Of a stretch of 64,000 nt of DNA, positions 57,575-64,000 are shown one piece after another; the stretch's first letter is position 1; the number at the start of each line of letters is the position of its first letter. The DNA comes from Bifidobacterium sp. ESL0745 (GTDB taxonomy: Bacteria > Actinomycetota > Actinomycetes > Actinomycetales > Bifidobacteriaceae), in the NCBI RefSeq assembly GCF_029433335.1, contig NZ_JAQTHX010000001.1, positions 248,001 to 312,000 on the forward strand, given 5' to 3'. The translations under genes and the position numbers were made by a program. The notes under the pieces were generated by a model. It did not search any database. It was not told the origin of the DNA and was given only the letters and a program-made list of their open reading frames with translations.

Positions 57575-58363
57575 ATGGCAGAAATCATTATTACCAAGGA
57601 CGAGGATGAAGCCGGCGAAATCTATGCCAAGTGCGTGGCCGATCTGATCGAGCGCAAGCCCGACGCGGTGCTTGGTCTGGCTACGGGCTCGAGCCCCTTG
57701 GCGGCTTACCGTCACTTGGCCTCGCAAGTCAAGGCGCGCAATCTTGACGTAAGCCAGGTTCGCGGCTTCGCGCTTGACGAATACGCTGGGCTCGATCCGA
57801 ACCATCCGCAGTCCTATCGCAGCACCATCACCCGCACGGTGGTGGAGCCTCTGGGGCTCGACCCGGCCAAGGTGCGCGTGCCCAACGGCAATTTGAAGAC
57901 CATCAAGGATGCGGGGCGTGAATACGATGCGGCGATCGAGGCCGCTGGTGGCGTCGACGTGCAGATTCTCGGCATCGGCACTGACGGGCATATCGGCTTC
58001 AACGAACCGGGCTCCTCACTCGCCAGCGGCACGCGTATCAAGACGTTGGCCGAACAGACCCGTATCGACAACGCACGTTTCTTCGACGGCGACATCAATC
58101 AGGTGCCGACCCACTGCATCACGCAAGGCATCGGCACCATCATGAAGGCGCGTCACCTTGTTCTGCTGGCGTTTGGCGAAGGCAAGGCCGAAGCCATCAA
58201 GGAGACTTGCGAGGGCGGCATCAGCGCCTTCTGCCCGGCCTCCGCATTGCAGCTGCACCCGCACGCCACGATCATCGTCGACGAGGCTGCGGCTTCGAAG
58301 CTTGCGCACAAGGATTATTACCGTTATGCCTATGCGCATAAGCCGGCTTGGCAGGAGATCTGA
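57575..58363 (+). CDS. nagB: Glucosamine-6-phosphate deaminase
   Basis: About 262 residues. It converts glucosamine 6-phosphate to fructose 6-phosphate and ammonia. Motifs: LGLATGSSPLAAYRHL (phosphate loop), RGFALDEYAGLDPNHPQSYRST (catalytic Asp region), GIGTDGHIGFNEPGSSLASGTRIKTL (catalytic Asp/His/Glu), and CITQGIGTIMKARHLVLLAFGEGKA. AAAGGAGAG lies eight bases before the ATG. It is 74 bases after the ROK kinase and 186 before nagA. Confidence 0.97.
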   Translation: MAEIIITKDEDEAGEIYAKCVADLIERKPDAVLGLATGSSPLAAYRHLASQVKARNLDVSQVRGFALDEYAGLDPNHPQSYRSTITRTVVEPLGLDPAKVRVPNGNLKTIKDAGREYDAAIEAAGGVDVQILGIGTDGHIGFNEPGSSLASGTRIKTLAEQTRIDNARFFDGDINQVPTHCITQGIGTIMKARHLVLLAFGEGKAEAIKETCEGGISAFCPASALQLHPHATIIVDEAAASKLAHKDYYRYAYAHKPAWQEI

Positions 58364-58549
58364 CGACGTTCGCTTGACGGCGTTTGAAACACAGTGCTGT
58401 CATCGGCAATAAGAAAGGGACGTTGAAGGCAATCGGCGTCCCCTCCTTGCAAAAAGGCGTTGATAATACCTGGTCGGAAAGCGATATAACTTATTGTAAT
58501 ACTTTAGGAAAAGCAATCTGGGTCGATATGCGAAAGAATGTGAGACGCG

Positions 58550-59851
58550 ATGATAAGTGAAGATAGACAACGGACGGTTGAACGGGTTACGAACGCCGTC
58601 GAAGGCGAAGCAACTGTCTGGTTGGTGGTTCGCAACGCACGCAAAGTCGACGCACGGGGCATTCAGGACGATTTTTGGGTCGTTGCCCACGACGGCGTGA
58701 TTGAGGCGACGGGAAGCGGGGAAACTTCATTGGTTTGTGCATGCCGCGGTTTCGGCATTGCCGGCGACGGCACCCAGCCAGGTGATACTGTGCCGCTGGC
58801 ATTGAAGCCGAATGTGGTTGAAGTCGATGCGCAAGGCAAGAACCTTACTCCCGGCTACATCGATATGCACGTGCATGGTTCCTGGGGCCGGTCGTTCGAT
58901 GATGGCCCTGAGGGCATCGACATCGCGCGAACCGGACATATGGTGCACGGCACCACGCGCCAGGTGCTTTCCCTGATCACCAACCCGATCGATGTGATGT
59001 GCGCGAATCTCAAAAACGTCAAGTCCGCGATGAGTAGGCGTCCGGATGTGCTCGGCGCCCACTTGGAAGGCCCGTTCCTGGCGTTGTCCCGCAAAGGGGC
59101 GCATGACCCGAAGTGTCTGAAGGACCCGACCGACGATTTGGTCGACCGTCTTCTTGAAGCCGCGGATGGTTCGATTCGTCAGATCACCATCGCCCCCGAA
59201 CTGCCGCATGGATTGAGCGCCATCAAACGCTTCGCCGCGGCCGGAGTTGTGCCTGCGGTCGGTCATTGCGATGCCGATTTTCAGACGGCCAAACGTGGAT
59301 TCGAAGCTGGAGCCGGCATTATGACCCATATCTTCAACGCGATGAATGGCCTGAAGCACCGTGAACCCGGTCCGATTCCTGCGGCGGTGGAGGACCCGCG
59401 CGTCACCATCGAACTGATCAACGACGGCTTCCATGTACAGGACCCGGTGCTCAAGATGGCCGTCAAGTTCGCGCCGCATCGCATCGCTTTCGTCACCGAC
59501 GCGATGTCGGCCACGGATTGCCCGGATGGGGCTTACAAGCTGGGGGCGCTTGATGTCACCGTCAAAGACGGCCATGCCCGTCTGGTTTCCAACGGCTCCA
59601 TTGCCGGTTCCACCCTTCTGCTTGAGCGTTCCGTCTCGCGTGCGGTCAACGTGCTTGGTATGGCTCCTGTTGACGCAATCGAGGCTGCCACGTTGACGCC
59701 TGCCCGTACGTTCGGTTTCGACCATGCGAATGCCGTCACGGGTGCGCCGCTCGGTCTGCTTTCGCCGGGCTATGCCGCTGATCTCTTGATCAGCAACCCC
59801 AAGACCTGGCAGGTAGAGCATGTCTGGTGCGCCGGGCGCCGGATCTGCTGA
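58550..59851 (+). CDS. nagA: N-acetylglucosamine-6-phosphate deacetylase
   Basis: About 433 residues, an amidohydrolase that deacetylates GlcNAc-6-phosphate. Motifs: TPGYIDMHVHGSWGRSF (metal HxH), LGAHLEGPFLALSRKGAHDP (metal Glu), AVGHCDADF, MTHIFNAMNGLKHREPG, FVTDAMSATDCPDG (catalytic Asp) and VSNGSIAGSTLLLE. About 25 extra residues precede the first conserved strand. The ribosome site before ATG 58550 is weak. A bidirectional hairpin terminator follows at 59942. Confidence 0.96.
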   Translation: MISEDRQRTVERVTNAVEGEATVWLVVRNARKVDARGIQDDFWVVAHDGVIEATGSGETSLVCACRGFGIAGDGTQPGDTVPLALKPNVVEVDAQGKNLTPGYIDMHVHGSWGRSFDDGPEGIDIARTGHMVHGTTRQVLSLITNPIDVMCANLKNVKSAMSRRPDVLGAHLEGPFLALSRKGAHDPKCLKDPTDDLVDRLLEAADGSIRQITIAPELPHGLSAIKRFAAAGVVPAVGHCDADFQTAKRGFEAGAGIMTHIFNAMNGLKHREPGPIPAAVEDPRVTIELINDGFHVQDPVLKMAVKFAPHRIAFVTDAMSATDCPDGAYKLGALDVTVKDGHARLVSNGSIAGSTLLLERSVSRAVNVLGMAPVDAIEAATLTPARTFGFDHANAVTGAPLGLLSPGYAADLLISNPKTWQVEHVWCAGRRIC

Positions 59852-59941
59852 GGGTTGTCGTTCGGATCCGTCGGGTGATTCAAATATTTACTGCGTTGTG
59901 ATCTGATATTGCAGGCGTCGCATCACTGCACCGATGCGCAG

Positions 59942-59980
59942 GGGCCGGTATCACGGCAATTGGCTTCGTGATACCGGCCC
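59942..59980. terminator. Bidirectional terminator between nagA and the fructokinase gene
   Basis: GGGCCGGTATCACG (59942-59955) pairs perfectly with CGTGATACCGGCCC (59967-59980) around an 11-base loop. It lies between two converging genes and can act on both strands; T runs are short (TTCT). Confidence 0.85.
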
Positions 59981-60004
59981 TTCTACACGGCTTGGTACGC
60001 TGGT

Positions 60005-60901
60005 CTACTTCTCGGCTTCAGCCAGGTAATCCGGGATATTTTCCGGATACTCCGGCCATGCGCCGTTCTGCGTGCAGACGAACGCGGCAGTGTTGACCGC
60101 GGCGCGGTGCGCTTCCTGCAGTGACGAGCCGGAGAGGATCTTGGCGGTGAACGTTCCGGAGAAGGAATCGCCGGCGCCCACGGTGTCGACCACGTCGACG
60201 CGCGGGGTGTCGAGGGTGGAGGACTCCCCATCCTTGGCGATGATGGTGCTGAAGGTCGAGCCGCCGGTCAGGATGACGTAGTTCAGGTTGTATTTTTGCA
60301 TGAACCAGTTGCAGGCCACCTCGTCGGAAGTGCCGCGAATGTCGAACATGTCGCGCAGCAGGAGCAGCTCGGCGTCGTTGATCTTGAACACGGTCGCGTA
60401 TCCGAGGAGCTCTTCGATCAGTTCCTTGGAATAGTGGTCGCCACGGATGTTGATGTCGAAGAACTTCATGGCAGTGGGCTTGGCGTGCTTCAGAAGCTCC
60501 ACGATGGTGTCGTGGGATTCCTGGCTGCGCAGGGCAAGGGTGCCGTAGCAGATCGCGTCGGCCTTCTGCACCATGTTGATCAGCTCGCGGGTGTAAAGGA
60601 TGTGATCCCAGGCTACGCCCTTGATGATGGTGTACTCGGGGATGCCGTTCTTGAGGGCGACTTCGACGGTGGAGGTCGGCCATGCATTGCGCTGCACGAT
60701 GGATTCGACGCCGGACTTCTTGATGGCCTCAACGAGTTCATCACCCAACGGATCCTCGCCCACAGCGCTGATGGCGTGGCTCTCGGCCCCGTTCATTGCG
60801 GCGTGATACGCAAAGTTCACAGGAGCTCCGCCTGCGCGCTTTCCGGTGGGGAGCATGTCCCAGAGCAGTTCGCCTAAGGCGACAACGATTGGCTTGGTCA
60901 T
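60005..60901 (-). CDS. PfkB-family fructokinase
   Basis: About 298 residues. Ribokinase fold: VALGELLWDMLPTGKRAGGAPVNFAYHAAMNG (sugar-binding start, two segments), AVGEDPLGDEL, TSTVEVALKNGIPEYTI (substrate loop), FDINIRGDHYS, and VDTVGAGDSFSGTFTA with the catalytic Asp of GAGDSF. GELLWD and the G-G-A-P-x-N motif are typical of fructokinase/ScrK-like members. AAAGGA precedes the ATG. Fructose made by the mannose isomerase in this locus would be its substrate, giving fructose 6-phosphate. It is downstream of the ROK gene at 61012 on the same strand, with a 110-base spacer. Confidence 0.9.
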   Translation of the reverse strand: MTKPIVVALGELLWDMLPTGKRAGGAPVNFAYHAAMNGAESHAISAVGEDPLGDELVEAIKKSGVESIVQRNAWPTSTVEVALKNGIPEYTIIKGVAWDHILYTRELINMVQKADAICYGTLALRSQESHDTIVELLKHAKPTAMKFFDINIRGDHYSKELIEELLGYATVFKINDAELLLLRDMFDIRGTSDEVACNWFMQKYNLNYVILTGGSTFSTIIAKDGESSTLDTPRVDVVDTVGAGDSFSGTFTAKILSGSSLQEAHRAAVNTAAFVCTQNGAWPEYPENIPDYLAEAEK

Positions 60902-61011
60902 GATGTAATCCTTTCTTACATTTTTTCTACGATGTTCAGTTATGAGTCGGTAAGATTAATTGTTCTGGTATCCGCTTGGACTTACGTGTTATTGCGGAAC
61001 CGGGTTTTGTT

Positions 61012-62343
61012 TTACTTTGTGTTTCCGGGTGGCCTCTTGGCCAGAAAATATGAGGGGTGATCCAAAAACTGGGTGATGGCCGTAGCGGCGGCGCCGAGCA
61101 CAGCGGCATCGGTGGGGAGTCCGGAGAGTGTTATTTCGGTGGATTGCACAATTTCGGGGATGATGCGTTCATCCACCACGTTTTGTGCGATCTTGAGCAG
61201 CCGTTGACCGCCGAGTGCGCCGATATCGCCCAAAACGATACGCCGCGGATTGAACGTGTTGCAGATGATGACGCACCCGTAGCCTACGTAGCGGCCGATG
61301 TCGGCAACGAGTTTGCGCGCCTTGCCAATCCGCTGGTTGTCGTTTTGCTGCTCGGCAAGCGAGAACAACGCGCGGCAGGCTTCGATATGTGTCATGTCGG
61401 CCGAACCGTCGATGATGCCGAGTTCGTCGATTTGTTCATGGATCGCGCCGGCGGAACAGTATCGTTCCAAGCATCCGACATTGCCACATTCGCATTTCCT
61501 GCCGTTAATGGCATCAATCGAAACGTGTCCGAGTTCGGTGGAGGCACCGAGATTGCCGTAAATCAACCTGCCGTTTTCGATGACCCCGAGGCCGACGCCT
61601 TCGCCGAGCAGGAAATAGGCCAGGCTTCCGGCGTCTTCGAGCTCGCCGAACAGGCGCTGAGCCAGGGCTCCGGCACGTGCGTCCTGCTCGATGAAGACAG
61701 GAACGGGGCACTGCCGTCCAAATTCCTCCTGGAAATTGATATTGCGCCAGTGCGGCATGCTTGAGACGAGTGCGGCGTAACCGGTGCCGTGCAGATAGGG
61801 TCCGGGAACTGCCATGCCGATGGCGACGATGTTCGGATCGGAGGCAAGCAGGGAATCGATGGCTTTGTGCGTTGCGGCGATGGCGGCATCGATGGTGTCG
61901 TCGCTCACGCGTGGCATGTCTTGAAGGCTCAGGCGTGTGCCTTTCAAATCAAAAACGCCGATCTGCACCAGGCTGCGTGCGAATTTGACCCCGATGAAGT
62001 GGAATTGCGCGGTGTTGATGATCAACCCGATGGATCGGCGGCTTTTGCTGCCTTTCATATCGCCGGTTTCGGCCACGATATCGGCGTCGATCAGACGTGC
62101 GGTGATTTTGGTGATGGCGGCTGGCGTCAGACCCAGCGTTTTGGCGATTTGCGCTCGCGAGGAGATGCCGTAACGGTAAAGATGCCACAGTGTTCTCGAA
62201 CGGTTTCGTTCGGAGACGACGGATTGTGGTGCACCTGCATGAGTCGTGTCGTCATAAAAATCCGGAATCGAGGGGGCGAGGTGATCGATGGAAAAAGGCT
62301 GGGATTTCGTGTCTTGCATTGGCATTTTGCCGCGTTCGTGCAT
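61012..62343 (-). CDS. ROK-family transcriptional repressor
   Basis: About 443 residues. An N-terminal polar tail of about 40 residues, HTH at about 43-95 (ERNRSRTLWHLYRYGISSRAQIAKTLGLTPAAITKITARL, in three helices), then a ROK domain with AIGMAVPGPYLHG, EQDARAGALAQRLFGEL, GEGVGLGVIENGRLIYG, STELGHVSIDA and zinc motif CECGNVGCLE. The ATP motif is absent. GAGGAGGTG precedes ATG 62343. It probably regulates the fructokinase directly downstream and perhaps itself; an ATTAAC-GAG-GTTAAT palindrome is in its own upstream region. Confidence 0.92.
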   Translation of the reverse strand: MHERGKMPMQDTKSQPFSIDHLAPSIPDFYDDTTHAGAPQSVVSERNRSRTLWHLYRYGISSRAQIAKTLGLTPAAITKITARLIDADIVAETGDMKGSKSRRSIGLIINTAQFHFIGVKFARSLVQIGVFDLKGTRLSLQDMPRVSDDTIDAAIAATHKAIDSLLASDPNIVAIGMAVPGPYLHGTGYAALVSSMPHWRNINFQEEFGRQCPVPVFIEQDARAGALAQRLFGELEDAGSLAYFLLGEGVGLGVIENGRLIYGNLGASTELGHVSIDAINGRKCECGNVGCLERYCSAGAIHEQIDELGIIDGSADMTHIEACRALFSLAEQQNDNQRIGKARKLVADIGRYVGYGCVIICNTFNPRRIVLGDIGALGGQRLLKIAQNVVDERIIPEIVQSTEITLSGLPTDAAVLGAAATAITQFLDHPSYFLAKRPPGNTK

Positions 62344-62683
62344 CGTGACACCTCCTCGGGCCGTTCCTGCGTGTCCAATCGCCGTCCATGACGATCGCGT
62401 ATTGATGAACTGACTTCATATATTAACGAGGTTAATAGGAAACCGCAAATCAGGAAATGTAACGATTTTTGCGCATTTTCGGGCATAAGACAGCATGTAA
62501 TCTATTAAAATATGCGATTAAATGATGTTCGAATAATAATTCAGTTAAGTGCATCGGTAAAGCCGATGATTTACGGCTACAAATTCAAAAAAATCATTCT
62601 CATAATCGTCGCCAACCTACTCATGCCCAACGATATCGCAATGCCGTCTTTGGCTTCGAAGCCGAAAGCGTGATTGGCCGGGG
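62344..62683 (-). promoter_or_regulatory. Upstream region of the ROK gene with a 15-bp palindrome
   Basis: About 340 bases without a gene. ATTAACGAGGTTAAT (62422-62436) is a perfect 6+3+6 palindrome about 80 bases ahead of the ROK start and may be its operator. CATCGGTAAAGCCGATG (62553-62569) and CTTTGGCTTCGAAGCCGAAAG-like pairing at about 62646-62666 are hairpins that could end the NUDIX transcript, which runs toward this spacer on the minus strand. Confidence 0.5.
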
Positions 62684-63205
62684 TCAATGAAGCTGTTCGT
62701 CAGCGACAAACAGTGCGTGGGCATCGCCGCTGGCCTTGCCCTGCTGGTATCGATCGAAGATTTTCAGCCGTTCGACCGTGCTCTTGGCCAGTGGCTGGGG
62801 AAGCGCGTCGCGGGAGAACCAGCCGACTTTGAGGCTTTCGTCGTCGCCGACGAAGGGTTCGGCGTTGCCTCCCGGCACCAGCCGGCAAAGGAACGAATGA
62901 TCCATATATTGCGTTCTGTCGCCGTTGGCGTAGGTGATGATTTCCGAAGACGATATGACGGCCACCAGATCGGTGACTTCGGCGTCGATGCCGGTCTCCT
63001 CTTTGACTTCGCGCACCACGGTGTCGGCGGGCTGTTCGCCCGGTTCATTGATGCCGTATACCATCGCCCATTCGCCGGTATCCGCCCGTTGACCGAGCAG
63101 GATTTGTCCGTTTTCATTTTCGACGAGCCCGGTGACTCCGTTGAGCCACAGCAAATCGTGCCCGATTTTTCTGCGAAGTTCGATAATGAACGATGGTGTC
63201 GTCAT
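62684..63205 (-). CDS. NUDIX hydrolase
   Basis: About 173 residues. The Nudix box fits GX5EX7REUXEEXGU exactly (GINEPGEQPADTVV followed by REVKEETGI), with the Mg-binding Glu residues in REVKEE. The preceding strand VTGLVENENGQILLGQRADTGEWAM is typical of nucleotide- or sugar-nucleotide-cleaving members, but the substrate (dNTP clean-up, ADP-ribose, other) cannot be predicted. It is 79 bases downstream of the AraC gene on the same strand. Confidence 0.92.
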   Translation of the reverse strand: MTTPSFIIELRRKIGHDLLWLNGVTGLVENENGQILLGQRADTGEWAMVYGINEPGEQPADTVVREVKEETGIDAEVTDLVAVISSSEIITYANGDRTQYMDHSFLCRLVPGGNAEPFVGDDESLKVGWFSRDALPQPLAKSTVERLKIFDRYQQGKASGDAHALFVADEQLH

Positions 63206-63284
63206 ACTTTTCTGCTTCCTGCTACGTACCTTTTGGCTTGTTCCGCCCGTTACCAGTGATAATAGAGCTTCCGGGATACGTCGG

Positions 63285-64000
63285 CTACATCGCCTTTCGC
63301 CCTTTGGCGCGGAATTCCTTGGGCGTGCTGCCCATCAGTTCCTTGAATGTAGCGGCAAAGTAACTTGGCGAGGTGATTCCTACGCGTTGCGCGATTTGGG
63401 TGATGGAAAGCTCCGTGTCGCGCAAGAGGTTCGTCGCCTCCCCGATGCGCACGCCGATGACGTATTGAATGGGGGATTGGGCCAGGAATTTCCGAAAGAT
63501 ACTGTCGCAGGCGCTTCTTCCGACCGATCCTGAGGCCGCGATTGCAGACAATGTGAGGTTTTCGGTGTAATGGCAACGGATATAGGTAGTCATTTTTCGC
63601 AAGGCCCCGATTTGTCCGTTTTCGGCTATCGCCGAGGTGGTGCCCTTTTCGTCCAGTGTTTTTATCCGTTCATACAATATTCGTACGATGTCGAAGAATA
63701 TCCCCAGACCGGTCAGCGGCAGAGTCGGGCTGTCGCTTTGATCATGAAGCGTGTCGAGCAGGCTGGTGATCCGGTCTTTTGCTTTGGTTTCGCTACGCAG
63801 CACCGTATAAGGCATGACTTTGGATTCGAGGATCGGCAAGATGAATCGTTTGGTGATTTCATCAGGTGCGTCGACCTGTATGGGATTAAAGAGAACGCAA
63901 TAGAATCTGGAATCTGACCCGTCAGCCGAAAATCCATAATGCAGTCTTTTGGAATTGACGAAGATGGTTTCGCCTTCATTGACCCGTACGGTTTCGCCGT
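63285..64000 (-). CDS. AraC-family transcriptional regulator (5' end outside window)
   Basis: The frame is open to the window edge on the minus strand, so the start is beyond base 64000; about 238 C-terminal residues are visible. The visible N-terminal part looks like the AraC cupin sugar-sensing domain (VRVNEGETIFVNSKRLHYGF, FYCVLFNPIQV). The C-terminal HTH pair is complete (MTTYIRCHYTENLTLSAIAAS, then LSITQIAQRVGITSPSYFAATFKELMGSTPKEFR). It would be an activator of a sugar or metabolite gene set that lies outside this window. A TTG or ATG inside the visible part would give a shorter protein but would cut the cupin domain. Confidence 0.85.
   Translation of the reverse strand, partial: GETVRVNEGETIFVNSKRLHYGFSADGSDSRFYCVLFNPIQVDAPDEITKRFILPILESKVMPYTVLRSETKAKDRITSLLDTLHDQSDSPTLPLTGLGIFFDIVRILYERIKTLDEKGTTSAIAENGQIGALRKMTTYIRCHYTENLTLSAIAASGSVGRSACDSIFRKFLAQSPIQYVIGVRIGEATNLLRDTELSITQIAQRVGITSPSYFAATFKELMGSTPKEFRAKGRKAM

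Overview
The window reads as chromosomal DNA of a Bifidobacterium, close to the B. longum/B. breve type. The evidence is a high-GC, densely coded sequence, a dcw (division and cell wall) cluster without ftsA, an N-acetylhexosamine kinase (NahK) almost identical in layout to the bifidobacterial enzyme, a bifidobacterial-style N-glycan/GlcNAc catabolic locus, and an L-lactate dehydrogenase. The species assignment is inference from gene content; no searches were run.

Layout. (1) 1-3936: the end of a sugar-acid or glycoside-type catabolic operon (TIM-barrel isomerase fragment, Gfo/Idh/MocA oxidoreductase, DUF993 aldolase-like protein, second TIM-barrel isomerase) whose substrate I cannot name. 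(2) 4452-11316: ldh, a CDF metal exporter, lexA divergent from a LysM membrane protein with SOS boxes between them, nrdR, and a HelD-type helicase on the minus strand. (3) 11650-26937: the dcw cluster mraZ-rsmH-ftsL-ftsI-(murE-like)-murF-mraY-murD-ftsW-murG-murC-ftsQ, preceded by four 10-bp-phased MraZ boxes. The gene at the murE position is a degenerate, P-loop-less MurE homologue. (4) 27035-28245: dtd and the tmRNA gene ssrA with its terminator. (5) 28820-62343: a large glycan-utilisation region. (6) 62684-64000: a NUDIX hydrolase and an AraC regulator cut by the window end.

How region 5 works, by family knowledge and context: an ABC system (39299-42394) imports an oligosaccharide, probably a high-mannose N-glycan released by an endoglycosidase that is not in this window. 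Two GH38 alpha-mannosidases, a GH125 exo-alpha-1,6-mannosidase and a GH5_18 beta-mannosidase trim it to mannose and GlcNAc. Mannose is isomerised to fructose (AGE-family isomerase) and phosphorylated by a PfkB fructokinase. GlcNAc enters through NahK plus GalT2 (1-phosphate/UDP route) and through a ROK kinase, NagA and NagB (6-phosphate route). A second ABC system with a GH20 beta-hexosaminidase probably handles a GlcNAc-containing oligosaccharide. Neither ABC system carries its own ATPase. A LacI-family regulator and three ROK repressors control the locus. I find a shared palindrome, ACTAAA-(A/G)CG(C/T)-TTTAGT and relatives, ahead of five of its transcription units, once directly downstream of a consensus TTGACA/TATAAT promoter.

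The points I consider most worth a second look are the dead MurE-like protein inside the dcw cluster, the DUF993/oxidoreductase/isomerase operon, the operator network of the glycan locus, CutC embedded in a glycan operon, the altered metal-site residue in the CDF protein, and two tandem hairpins after the CDF gene.
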